The notes under the pieces are model-generated. The model was not told the origin of the DNA, did not search any database, and was given only the letters and a program-made list of their open reading frames with translations. The position numbers and the translations under genes are program-made. From JAWVZB01 sp033722375 (GTDB taxonomy: Bacteria; Actinomycetota; Nitriliruptoria; Nitriliruptorales; Nitriliruptoraceae), in the NCBI GenBank assembly GCA_033722375.1, contig JAWVZB010000023.1, forward strand, positions 1 to 32,826: a DNA stretch of 32,826 nucleotides, in the 5' to 3' direction. Positions 13,275 through 20,537 of this stretch are shown piece by piece. Numbering within the stretch: position 1 is the first letter of the stretch; every line of letters starts with the position of its first letter.

Positions 13275-14155
13275 AGGCCGACCCGGGTCGCTATGGGGTG
13301 TGGGCGAGCCAGCTCGGCCTCGTGTCCGCGGACGAGGCGCGGGCCGCGGCGGCTCGCATCGAAGCACTCGGGTTCGGGGCGCTGTGGGTGGGCGAAGCCG
13401 ATGGTCGCGAGGCTCTGACCCACGCGGGATTGCTGCTCGAGGCGACCGAGCGGTTGGTGGTCGCCACCGGGATCGCCAACATCTGGGCCCGGGACGCCCA
13501 GGCGATGATCAACGGTGCCCGGACGCTGGCGGAGGCACACGAGGGGCGTTTCGTGTTGGGGATCGGTGCCTCGCACGCCCCGCTCGTCGAACGCCGGGGG
13601 CGGCAGTACGACAAGCCCTACAGCGCGATGATCGCCTACCTCGATGCGATGGAGCGGGCTGGCTACACCTCACCGCTTCCGGAGCACGAACCGGACGTGG
13701 TGTTGGCGGCGCTCGGCCCGAAGATGCTGGAGCTGGCCGGGGATCGTGCCGCCGGCGCGCACACGTTCTTCGTCCCGCCCGAACACTCGGGGCGGGCCCG
13801 GGAGATCCTGGGGGAGGGATCCTTCCTCGCCCCCGAGCAGGCCATGGTCATCGCGCGGGACCGCGGGCGAGCGCTCGACCTCGCGGCGGGGCACGTCGAG
13901 AAGTACCTCGAGCTGCCGAACTATCGCCGGAACCTCGAGCGCCTGGGCTGGTCGACGGAGTCGCTCGACGAGGGGCCACAGAACGAGCGACTGTTCGACG
14001 CGTTGGTGGCGTGGGGCGGAGTGGACGGAGCCGTGGATCGGATCCGGGCCCACGAGGCTGCTGGCGCCGACCACGTGGCGGTCCATGTCATCACCGAGTC
14101 GGCCACCCGCTTGCCCCTGCGTGAGCTCGAGGAGCTGTCGCGCGCGCTCGGCTGA
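13271..14155 (+). CDS. LLM-class F420-dependent oxidoreductase
   Basis: Luciferase-like TIM-barrel enzyme, probably using coenzyme F420. Motifs: GRYGVWASQLG (strand 1), IEALGFGALWVGE, LVVATGIANIWARD (the non-prolyl cis-peptide bulge region), and GRFVLGIGASHAPLV. These match the subgroup I recall as TIGR03620. No ATG/GTG/TTG precedes the GTG at 13298, yet that GTG codes the Val inside GRYGVW and would remove strand 1. An in-frame CTG at 13271 overlaps the gpsA stop as CTGA and yields MKADPGRYGVW (294 aa), so I place the start there. From 13298 it would be 285 aa. Substrate unknown. Convergent with the SDR gene, 1 nt between stops. Confidence 0.85.
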   Translation: MKADPGRYGVWASQLGLVSADEARAAAARIEALGFGALWVGEADGREALTHAGLLLEATERLVVATGIANIWARDAQAMINGARTLAEAHEGRFVLGIGASHAPLVERRGRQYDKPYSAMIAYLDAMERAGYTSPLPEHEPDVVLAALGPKMLELAGDRAAGAHTFFVPPEHSGRAREILGEGSFLAPEQAMVIARDRGRALDLAAGHVEKYLELPNYRRNLERLGWSTESLDEGPQNERLFDALVAWGGVDGAVDRIRAHEAAGADHVAVHVITESATRLPLRELEELSRALG

Positions 14156-14156
14156 C

Positions 14157-15077
14157 TCAGCCCTCGTCGAAGGTGATGCCGAGCGCGTTGACGATCTTGC
14201 CGGTCTGCTCCATGACGCCGTTGGTGAACTCGACCGTGTCGCCGAGCTCCATGATGTCGTCCCACTTGCCGGCGACGTCGTCGGGGTCGAAGCCCTCGTC
14301 GAACGTGGCGCCCTCCCCCTCGACGATCGCGACCCGCGCGATGTAGCCGCCGCCGACCGAGAAGATGCGGCCGGTGTCGGTGCACTCCTCGGAAGCCAGG
14401 TAGCCGACCAGCGGCGAGACGTTGTCGGGGCGGAGCTCCTCGATGAGCTTGGGGGGGAAGATGTCCTCGGTCATGCGTGAGGCTGCCGCGGGGGCGATCA
14501 CGTTCGACGTGATGTTGTACTTCTGGCCCTCGTGGGCGAGGGTCCGGGTGAGACCGACGATCCCCATCTTCGCCGCCGCGTAGTTCGCCTGCCCGAAGTT
14601 GCCGTAGAGCCCCGACCCCGAGGTCGTGTTGATGACGCGGCCGTAGCTCTGCTCGCGGAGGTGCTCCCAGGCGGCCATGGTCACGTAGAAGGTCCCGTAG
14701 AGGTGCACCTGGAGCACGAGGTCGAGTTCCTCGCGGGACATCTTCGCGAAGGACCGGTCGCGCAGGATCCCGGCGTTGTTCACGACGATGTCGATCTGGC
14801 CGAAGTTGTCGATGGCGTCCTGGACGATGCTCTCGGCGCCGTCGGGGTCGGCGACCGACGCGTAGTTGGCGACCGCTTCCCCGCCGGCGTCGGTGATCTC
14901 GCGCACGACCTTGTCGGCCATCTCCTCGCCCGAGCCTTCGCCCGCCCGGTTGCCGCCGAGGTCGTTGACCACGACCTTCGCGCCCCGCTTGGCCAGCAGG
15001 AGCGCGTGGCTCCGTCCGAGGCCACCGCCGGCGCCGGTCACGACCGCCACCCGTCCGTCGTAGTTGATCTGTGCCAC
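14157..15077 (-). CDS. SDR-family 3-hydroxyacyl-CoA dehydrogenase-like protein (MFE-2 type)
   Basis: 306-aa short-chain dehydrogenase. It has TGAGGGLG (14-21) for NAD(P), the NDLGG sequence after strand 2 typical of the peroxisomal multifunctional enzyme 2 / (3R)-hydroxyacyl-CoA dehydrogenase group, NNAG (100-103), a catalytic Ser in TTSGSGLYG and the Tyr166-x3-Lys170 pair (YAAAK). The roughly 50-residue C-terminal extension after the SDR core is also usual in that group. Likely oxidises a 3-hydroxyacyl-CoA in fatty-acid or sterol breakdown; the exact substrate cannot be read from sequence. GTG start at 15077, with AAGGG 8 nt upstream, beginning MAQINYDGRVAVVTG. Confidence 0.88.
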   Translation of the reverse strand: MAQINYDGRVAVVTGAGGGLGRSHALLLAKRGAKVVVNDLGGNRAGEGSGEEMADKVVREITDAGGEAVANYASVADPDGAESIVQDAIDNFGQIDIVVNNAGILRDRSFAKMSREELDLVLQVHLYGTFYVTMAAWEHLREQSYGRVINTTSGSGLYGNFGQANYAAAKMGIVGLTRTLAHEGQKYNITSNVIAPAAASRMTEDIFPPKLIEELRPDNVSPLVGYLASEECTDTGRIFSVGGGYIARVAIVEGEGATFDEGFDPDDVAGKWDDIMELGDTVEFTNGVMEQTGKIVNALGITFDEG

Positions 15078-15101
15078 GAGTTCGCCCTTCGTCGCCGCGG
15101 C

Positions 15102-15107
15102 AGGCTA
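15102..15107 (-). promoter_or_regulatory. Candidate -10 box for the SDR gene (TAGCCT)
   Basis: Minus-strand TAGCCT, 24 nt before the GTG at 15077. Confidence 0.4.
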
Positions 15108-15152
15108 GTCCAGCTCCGTGGGGGGCTCACACCGACGGGTGGCCGTGGGTCC

Positions 15153-15158
15153 TAACCT
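15153..15158 (+). promoter_or_regulatory. Candidate -10 box for the PLP enzyme (TAACCT)
   Basis: TAACCT lies 26 nt before the GTG at 15185; GGGAGG at 15173-15178 is the ribosome-binding site. Confidence 0.4.
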
Positions 15159-15184
15159 CGAGCGAGCCAGCTGGGAGGACGGCC

Positions 15185-16396
15185 GTGGAACCTCGTATCG
15201 ACCCGCCGCAGGGCGCCTTCGCGACGCGTGCCGTCCAGGCAGCGGCCGGGGTCCCCACCGTCGAGCAGACCCCGTCCGCACCGGCGATCTACCCCGCGAG
15301 CACCTGGCTGGTCGAGGAGAGCGAGCAGATCGCCGAGCTCCTCCACGACACCCGCGACGGGTACGTCTACGGCCGCTACGACACGCCCACGAACACGGTG
15401 CTCCACGCTGCCGTGGCCGGTCTGCACGCCGCACAGGCGGCATGGTCGTTCGCGTCCGGCACCGCCGCGATCCACGCCGTGTTCGAGGTGTTGCGGGGCG
15501 AGGGACGGATCCTCGCGACCGACCGCCTGTACGGCGGCACCCAGGCGCTGCTCGAGCGCCTGTCGCGGCGGAACGGCTGGGAGGTCGACCGGGTCGACGT
15601 GTCGGATCCCGATGCGGTGGCGGATGCGCTCACCGACGAACACACGATCCTGTACGCCGAGACGATCGCGAACCCGTCCACGGCCGTCGCCGACCTCACC
15701 CGCCTGGGGCAGGTGGCCGACGAAGCCGGGGTGGCGCTCGTGGTCGACAACACCTTCGCCTCCCCGTACCTGTGCCGACCGCTGGAGATCGGTGCCGACG
15801 TCGTGATCGAGTCGGCGACGAAGTACCTCGGCGGCCACGGCGACGTCGTGGCCGGCGTGGTCGCCACCGACGAGAACCTGGTCCGTTCCCTCCGTGTGCA
15901 CGCGTTCGAGTACGGCTCGTTCCTCGCGCCGTTCGACGCCTACCTCGTGATCCGAGGGCTGCAGACCCTCCACCTCCGGGTGGCCGCCGCGTCGCGCAAC
16001 GCGATGGATGTGGCCGGTGTGCTCGAGCAGAGCGACCTGGTGGAGACCGTCCGCTACCCGGGGCTCGAGTCCCACCCCCAACACCTTCTCGCGCGCGCCC
16101 AGTTCGGGGAACGGGGCTGTTCGGGGATGCTGTCGTTCGACCTCCCGACCCGGGACCGGGCGGCGGCGTTCGCCGACGCCTGTCAGATCTTCGGTCGGGC
16201 CGCGTCGCTGGGGGGGACGCACAGTCTCGTCCTCCACCCGGCGTCGACGAGCCACCGCCAACTGTCCGATGTGGAGCTCGAGCGCGCCGGCATCGGACCT
16301 GGCACGGTGAGGTTGTCCGTGGGGGTCGAGGACCCCTCCGATCTGACGGCTGACGTCAAGCGGGCACTGTCCGTGTCGGCCACGGTGCCGACCTGA
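15185..16396 (+). CDS. Cys/Met-metabolism PLP enzyme (cystathionine gamma-lyase/synthase or methionine gamma-lyase family)
   Basis: 403-aa fold type I, gamma-family PLP enzyme acting in transsulfuration or methionine/homocysteine turnover. Visible: the YGRYDTPTN segment (62-70) that reaches the neighbouring active site, SGTAAI for the phosphate, VVDNTFASPY with PLP-Asp188, and Schiff-base Lys213 in SATKYLGGHGD. Family members with synthase, lyase and O-acetylhomoserine sulfhydrylase activity cannot be told apart here. GTG start chosen for the GGGAGG 6 nt upstream. Upstream of ddl by 76 nt, with a separate ribosome site there (AGGGACCGAT); the two could be co-transcribed, although their roles are unrelated. 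Confidence 0.9.
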   Translation: MEPRIDPPQGAFATRAVQAAAGVPTVEQTPSAPAIYPASTWLVEESEQIAELLHDTRDGYVYGRYDTPTNTVLHAAVAGLHAAQAAWSFASGTAAIHAVFEVLRGEGRILATDRLYGGTQALLERLSRRNGWEVDRVDVSDPDAVADALTDEHTILYAETIANPSTAVADLTRLGQVADEAGVALVVDNTFASPYLCRPLEIGADVVIESATKYLGGHGDVVAGVVATDENLVRSLRVHAFEYGSFLAPFDAYLVIRGLQTLHLRVAAASRNAMDVAGVLEQSDLVETVRYPGLESHPQHLLARAQFGERGCSGMLSFDLPTRDRAAAFADACQIFGRAASLGGTHSLVLHPASTSHRQLSDVELERAGIGPGTVRLSVGVEDPSDLTADVKRALSVSATVPT

Positions 16397-16472
16397 GCCC
16401 GACGACGCCCTGCGGCACCGACGTCCAGGCAGCCCACGACCACGCTCTACGAACACGACCGAAGGGACCGAT

Positions 16473-17564
16473 GTGACCTCCCGGGTGCTGATCCTCTACG
16501 GCGGGCAGTCGAGCGAGCACGAGGTGTCGTGCCTCTCGGCCCGGTCGGTCCTGGCCGTGATCGACCGTGACCGCTACGAGGTGATCCCCGTCGGTATCAC
16601 CAAGGACGGCCGGTGGACGCTGACCGATGGCGAGATCGAGCCCCCGCCGGGGCGTCCGTTGCCCGAGGTCGACGACTCGGGTGACACGGTCACGCTCGTG
16701 CGGGGCCGCTCGGGGCCGCGTCTGGTGCACTTCGAGGGGGACGGGTACGTGGATCTCGGCGGGATCGACATCGCCTTCCCGGTGCTCCACGGCCCCTACG
16801 GCGAGGACGGCACCGTCCAGGGTCTGCTCGCGACCATGCAGGTGCCCTACGTCGGTGCCGATGTCACCGCGTCCTCGATCGGGATCGACAAGCGGGCCGC
16901 CAAGAACGCGTTCAAGGCACGCGGCCTCCCGCAGGGTCCCTACCTCCCGATCCGCCGTGAGCGCTTCGAGCAGGAGCGGGGCGCCCTCATCGACGAGATC
17001 GAGGGTGCGCTCACCTACCCGATCTTCACCAAGCCGGCGCGGCAGGGATCGTCGATCGGGATCACCAAGGCGCACGATCGCGACGAGCTCAGCGAAGGTC
17101 TCGACGAGGCGTTCCGCTACGACCGCATCGCCATCGTCGAGCAGGGGTTCGAGGAGCCGCGCGAACTCGAGGTCGGGGTGCTCGGCAACGAGAAGATCGA
17201 GGTGACCGCTCCCGGGGAGATCATCCCGAGCCACGAGTTCTACGACTTCGAGGCGAAGTACCTCGACGACTCCGAGTTGGTGGTGCCGGCCGACATCCCC
17301 GACGAGCTGGCGGGGCGCATCGACGAGATCGCCCGCCACGCCTACCAGTCGATCGGCTGCCGCGGGATGGCGCGCATCGACTTCTTCGTGGACCAGGGCG
17401 GGGAGCTGTACCTCAACGAGATCAACACCATCCCCGGGTTCACCCCCAACTCGATGTTCCCCCGCCTGTGGGAGGCCGAGGGACTCGACTACCCGGACCT
17501 CGTGGACCGGCTGCTCGACCTGGCGCTCGAGGCCGCCGACGAGGACGCCAACTACGCCCCGTGA
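16473..17564 (+). CDS. ddl: D-alanine--D-alanine ligase
   Basis: ATP-grasp enzyme joining two D-Ala for peptidoglycan. 363 aa. It has the N-terminal GGQSSEHEVSCLSA (10-23), FPVLHGPYGEDG, the specificity loop PARQGSSIGI, EVTAPGEI, the Tyr in EFYDFEAKY that marks D-Ala (not D-Lac) ligases, and the metal site YLNEINTIPGFTPNSMFP. All are as in active Ddl. GTG start preceded by GAAGGGACC. Followed 4 nt later by the convergent stop of the RAM-domain gene. ddl next to thiL fits the actinobacterial gene order. Confidence 0.96.
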   Translation: MTSRVLILYGGQSSEHEVSCLSARSVLAVIDRDRYEVIPVGITKDGRWTLTDGEIEPPPGRPLPEVDDSGDTVTLVRGRSGPRLVHFEGDGYVDLGGIDIAFPVLHGPYGEDGTVQGLLATMQVPYVGADVTASSIGIDKRAAKNAFKARGLPQGPYLPIRRERFEQERGALIDEIEGALTYPIFTKPARQGSSIGITKAHDRDELSEGLDEAFRYDRIAIVEQGFEEPRELEVGVLGNEKIEVTAPGEIIPSHEFYDFEAKYLDDSELVVPADIPDELAGRIDEIARHAYQSIGCRGMARIDFFVDQGGELYLNEINTIPGFTPNSMFPRLWEAEGLDYPDLVDRLLDLALEAADEDANYAP

Positions 17565-17568
17565 TGGC

Positions 17569-17802
17569 TCAGAGGCGGACGACGGGGCAGGTGAGGGTGC
17601 GGGTGATGCCCGGCACGCTCTGGAGCTTCGAGACCACCATGCGCCCGAGCTCGTCGACGTTGGCCGCCTCCGCCTGGACGATGACGTCGTAGGGGCCGGT
17701 CACGTCGTCGGCGGCGGTGACGCCCTCGATGGCAGCGGCCGCCTCTGCCACGTCGGCGGCACGGCCGACCTCGGTCTGGATGAGGATGTAGGCCGAGACC
17801 AT
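17569..17802 (-). CDS. Stand-alone Lrp/AsnC ligand-binding (RAM) domain protein
   Basis: 77 aa, only the alpha-beta RAM domain of Lrp/AsnC regulators: MVSAYILIQTEVG, then a helix, EGVTAADDVTGPYDVIV and the final VPGITRTLTCPVVR. No helix-turn-helix is present, so it cannot bind DNA by itself. Such single-domain proteins assemble into rings and may sense an amino acid or modulate an enzyme or full-length Lrp. A related small gene at this locus is common in actinobacteria as I recall. ATG at 17802 with GGGGG 5 nt upstream; divergent from thiL. Confidence 0.88.
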   Translation of the reverse strand: MVSAYILIQTEVGRAADVAEAAAAIEGVTAADDVTGPYDVIVQAEAANVDELGRMVVSKLQSVPGITRTLTCPVVRL

Positions 17803-17827
17803 CGCGCCCCCTGTCGTCGGGAACGGC

Positions 17828-17833
17828 AGCCTA
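17828..17833 (-). promoter_or_regulatory. Candidate -10 box for the RAM-domain gene (TAGGCT)
   Basis: Minus-strand TAGGCT, 25 nt before the ATG at 17802. It overlaps a plus-strand TAACAG that could serve thiL, so the two promoters share bases. Confidence 0.4.
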
Positions 17834-17864
17834 ACAGTGGTTCACTGCTCGGCGGTGGGCCGAC

Positions 17865-17870
17865 AGGAGG
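17865..17870 (+). promoter_or_regulatory. Shine-Dalgarno AGGAGG that sets the thiL TTG start
   Basis: AGGAGG followed by AACCG and then TTG. Ideal 5-nt spacing to a TTG codon that begins the family-like N-terminus. Confidence 0.65.
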
Positions 17871-17875
17871 AACCG

Positions 17876-18856
17876 TTGGTTGGTGAGTTCGACCTGATCG
17901 CGGCCATGGAGCCGTTCCTCACCGGGAGCGGTCCCGACGTCCCGCTCGGGACGGGCGACGACGCGGCGGTCGTCGACCTGGCTGGTTGCCCGGTCGTGGT
18001 GGCGGTCGACACGCTGGTCGACGAGATCCACTTCGACCGGTCGATCTCGTCGCTCGAGGACGTCGGCTGGAAGGCGCTGGCCGTCAACGTGAGCGACGTC
18101 GCGGCGGTGGGTGCGACCGCGACCGCTGCGGTCGTGTCGCTCCAGCGCCCCGCCGGTTTCGACATCCCGGACGTGGAAGCGCTGTACGGCGGGATCTCCG
18201 AGGGTGCGAGCCGATGGGGCTGCGCGGTGGTCGGCGGCGACACGGTCGGCGGGCCGGTGCTGGCCGTGTCGGTCACCATCCTCGGCGTTCCCGTCGAGCC
18301 GGGTCGGCTGCTCCGTCGCGACGCGGCGAGTCCGGGCCAGCTCGTCGTGCTGATCGGCCGCCTCGGCCTCGCCGCCGCCGGCCTGGCGTTGGCACGTGCA
18401 GACCGCTCGGACGTGCTCGACGAGCACCCCGACCTCCTTGCCGCCCACCGGCGCCCCGACCCCCAGCATCTGGCCGCCGCGCCCCTGGTAGTGGGTGGGG
18501 CGCAGGCCGGCATCGACGTCTCGGACGGGCTCGGTCGCGACCTGGGGCACATCGCCGACGAGTCCGGAGTCGGGATCCGGATCGAGGCGGCGCGGCTCCC
18601 GCGTCACCCCGGCGTCGTCGCCGCGGCGGACGCGCTGGGCACCGACCCCCTGGACTGGATCGTTGGCGGAGGCGACGACTACGCGCTGCTCGCCACCGTC
18701 GAGCCCGACGGCCTCCACCGCGTCGAGACTGCTCTCGAGGCCAGCGGGATCCGCAGCCGCGTGATCGGCGAGGTAACGGATGGCGACGGGGTCACGCTGC
18801 GCTCCGACGACCGCCCCGACCGCGACCTCAAGAGCGACGGATGGGAACACCCGTGA
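17876..18856 (+). CDS. thiL: Thiamine-monophosphate kinase
   Basis: Phosphorylates thiamine monophosphate to the active coenzyme thiamine diphosphate. 326 aa, PurM/AIR-synthase-like fold. Motifs: GTGDDAAVV (25-33, metal and phosphate), SDVAAVGA, VGGDTVGG, GIDVSDGLGRDL and the late GGGDDYALLAT. TTG at 17876 is chosen as start: AGGAGG (17865-17870) is 5 nt upstream and the product then begins MVGEFDLIAAM, the usual ThiL N-terminus. The open frame extends back to 17837 but without a ribosome site. The TGA overlaps the thiD GTG. Confidence 0.94.
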   Translation: MVGEFDLIAAMEPFLTGSGPDVPLGTGDDAAVVDLAGCPVVVAVDTLVDEIHFDRSISSLEDVGWKALAVNVSDVAAVGATATAAVVSLQRPAGFDIPDVEALYGGISEGASRWGCAVVGGDTVGGPVLAVSVTILGVPVEPGRLLRRDAASPGQLVVLIGRLGLAAAGLALARADRSDVLDEHPDLLAAHRRPDPQHLAAAPLVVGGAQAGIDVSDGLGRDLGHIADESGVGIRIEAARLPRHPGVVAAADALGTDPLDWIVGGGDDYALLATVEPDGLHRVETALEASGIRSRVIGEVTDGDGVTLRSDDRPDRDLKSDGWEHP

Positions 18857-19671
18857 CGACCCACGACCGCGAACCGATCACCCCGCCCCGCGTCCTCACG
18901 ATCGCGGGCTCAGACTCCGGTGGTGGCGCCGGGATCCAGGCCGACCTGAAGACGTTCGAGGCGCGGGGCGTGTACGGCATGTCGGTCCTGACGGCGCTCA
19001 CGGCGCAGAACACCCTCGGGGTGCAGGGGGTCCACGAGGTGCCACCCGACTTCGTGCGCCAGCAGCTCGACAGCGTCGCCGACGACATCGGGATCGACGC
19101 TGCGAAGACCGGGATGCTCGCTTCGGCCGACATCATCGCGGCGGTGGCAGACGGGATCGTCGACCACGGGCTCGAGACGCTGGTCGTGGATCCGGTCGCA
19201 GCCTCGAAGCACGGTGATCCACTCCTGCGCGAGGACGCCACCGATGCGCTCCGCGACCGGATCCTTCCGCTCGCGCTCGTCGCCACACCCAACGTGGGGG
19301 AGGTGTCGCTGCTGTCGGGCGTCGAGGTCAAGGGCCGCGACGACCTCCGCGATGCAGCCGAGGCGTTCCTCGAGCTCGGGCCGCGGTGGGTGCTCGTCAA
19401 GGGTGGCCACCTCCCGGACAGCGAAGCGGCGGTCGACCTCCTGACCGATGGTGACACCGTCGAGGAGATCACCGCAGAGCGGCTGGACACCCGCGACACC
19501 CACGGCACCGGGTGCACGTTGTCCTCGGCCATCGCGGCCGAGCTCGCCAAGGGCGCGGACGTCCCCGACGCCGTCGTGGCGGCCAAGCGGTACCTCACCG
19601 GCGCCCTGCGCCGCGGCGTGCGGATCGGTGAGGGGATCGGGCCGGTCGACCACCAGTGGGAGCGTCGCTGA
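18853..19671 (+). CDS. thiD: Hydroxymethylpyrimidine / phosphomethylpyrimidine kinase
   Basis: Phosphorylates HMP and HMP-phosphate in the pyrimidine branch of thiamine synthesis. 272 aa, ribokinase fold. It opens with LTIAGSDSGGGAGIQADLK, has AQNTLGV (pyrimidine contact), VATPNVGEVSLLSG, VLVKGGHL and the anion-hole motif DTHGTGCTLSSAIA near the end. GTG at 18853 overlaps the thiL stop as GTGA and has GGGAAC upstream; an in-frame ATG at 18841 is the alternative. thiL-thiD form a coupled operon acting on both ends of the pathway. Confidence 0.95.
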   Translation: MTTHDREPITPPRVLTIAGSDSGGGAGIQADLKTFEARGVYGMSVLTALTAQNTLGVQGVHEVPPDFVRQQLDSVADDIGIDAAKTGMLASADIIAAVADGIVDHGLETLVVDPVAASKHGDPLLREDATDALRDRILPLALVATPNVGEVSLLSGVEVKGRDDLRDAAEAFLELGPRWVLVKGGHLPDSEAAVDLLTDGDTVEEITAERLDTRDTHGTGCTLSSAIAAELAKGADVPDAVVAAKRYLTGALRRGVRIGEGIGPVDHQWERR

Positions 19672-19686
19672 CCCCCGGAGACCGAG

Positions 19687-19692
19687 TAGCGT
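19687..19692 (+). promoter_or_regulatory. Candidate -10 box for bcp (TAGCGT)
   Basis: TAGCGT, 36 nt before the bcp ATG and 15 nt after the thiD stop. Confidence 0.35.
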
Positions 19693-19728
19693 CGACGTGC
19701 CTCTGACACACCACCCCGGAGTCCATCC

Positions 19729-20199
19729 ATGCCGCTCGAAGAGGGCCAGCCGGCCCCGTCGTTCACCCTCCCGGACCAGGACGGGAACGAGGTGTCGCTC
19801 GACGATCTGAAGGGCAGCCCGACCGTCGTCTACTTCTACCCGAAGGACGAGACGCCGGGCTGCACGCGCCAGGCCTGCGACATCCGCGACCGGTGGTCGG
19901 AGTTCACCGATGCCGGCATCCGGGTGATCGGGATCTCCCCGGACACGGTCGAGTCCCACGCGAGCTTCCGTGACAACCACGACCTGCCACAGACGCTGCT
20001 GGCCGACCCCGACCACGAGGTCATGGAGCGCTACGGGGCCTGGGGCGAGAAGAACATGTACGGCAAGACGACGGTTGGGCCGATCCGCTCGGCCGTGCTG
20101 CTCGATGCCGACAACGTCATCGTCAAGCGATGGAAGCGGATCGGCGCCAAGCAGCACGCCGACCGTGTTCTGGCCGCCGCCGAGGAGCTCCTGAACTGA
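19729..20199 (+). CDS. bcp: Thiol peroxidase of the Bcp/PrxQ family
   Basis: Reduces hydrogen peroxide and alkyl hydroperoxides with thioredoxin. 156 aa, the normal length. Thioredoxin fold with FYPKDETPGCTRQACD: peroxidatic Cys45 and, five residues on, resolving Cys50, the alpha2-type atypical 2-Cys PrxQ arrangement. GISPDTVESHASF and the GVxRSAVLLD-like strand (GPIRSAVLL) follow. ATG at 19729. It stands alone in front of a strong terminator. Confidence 0.95.
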   Translation: MPLEEGQPAPSFTLPDQDGNEVSLDDLKGSPTVVYFYPKDETPGCTRQACDIRDRWSEFTDAGIRVIGISPDTVESHASFRDNHDLPQTLLADPDHEVMERYGAWGEKNMYGKTTVGPIRSAVLLDADNVIVKRWKRIGAKQHADRVLAAAEELLN

Positions 20200-20200
20200 A

Positions 20201-20225
20201 GAAGGCGAGCCGGCGGCTCGCCTTC
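20201..20225. terminator. Strong bidirectional terminator between bcp and rpmB
   Basis: GAAGGCGAGCC-GGC-GGCTCGCCTTC: perfect 11-bp stem with a 3-nt loop, 1 nt after the bcp stop and 19 nt from the convergent rpmB stop. The A/T-containing stem base (GAA/TTC) makes it the clearest terminator in the window. Confidence 0.8.
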
Positions 20226-20244
20226 GACTGTCGGTGGTGGCTCG

Positions 20245-20445
20245 TCAGCGCTTGACCGGCGGACGCTCGATCTTGCCCGCCTTGATGCACGACGTGCACA
20301 CGTTGACGCGCTGCGCGCGGCCGTCCTTCCAGATCTTGAGCTTCTGGATGTTGGGGTTCCAGCGCTTCGAGGAGCGCCGGTGGGAGTGGCTCACCTGCTT
20401 GCCGAACCAGGGGCCCTTGCCGCAGATCTCACAGACGGATGCCAT
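20245..20445 (-). CDS. rpmB: 50S ribosomal protein L28 (zinc-binding form)
   Basis: 66-aa large-subunit ribosomal protein. MASVCEICGKGPWFGKQVSH, then SHRRSSKRWNPN and VNVCTSCIKAGK. Cys5, Cys8, Cys50 and Cys53 form the zinc ribbon of the C+ paralogue type, which actinobacteria usually replace by a Cys-free copy under zinc limitation. ATG at 20445 with GGAAGG 7 nt upstream; the much longer open frame in this register is a shadow of corA. In many actinobacteria and firmicutes rpmB precedes fakA-recG; here corA sits between and rpmB points the other way. Confidence 0.97.
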   Translation of the reverse strand: MASVCEICGKGPWFGKQVSHSHRRSSKRWNPNIQKLKIWKDGRAQRVNVCTSCIKAGKIERPPVKR

Positions 20446-20503
20446 GTCGACGCCTTCCGGGATCGAGGGAACGAGGTGTTCGTAGTGAAGTCGTGGACAC
20501 ACG

Positions 20504-20509
20504 AGGGTA
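20504..20509 (-). promoter_or_regulatory. Candidate -10 box for rpmB (TACCCT)
   Basis: Minus-strand TACCCT, 58 nt before the rpmB ATG, in the gap between corA and rpmB. It allows rpmB to be transcribed independently of corA. Confidence 0.35.
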
Positions 20510-20537
20510 CCGAAGGCGCCCGGAACGGCCGGGTCGG

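Noticed and set aside
17837..17875. Upstream GTG start of thiL
   Set aside because: It would place the AGGAGG inside the coding region and add residues not seen in ThiL; the TTG at 17876 fits better.
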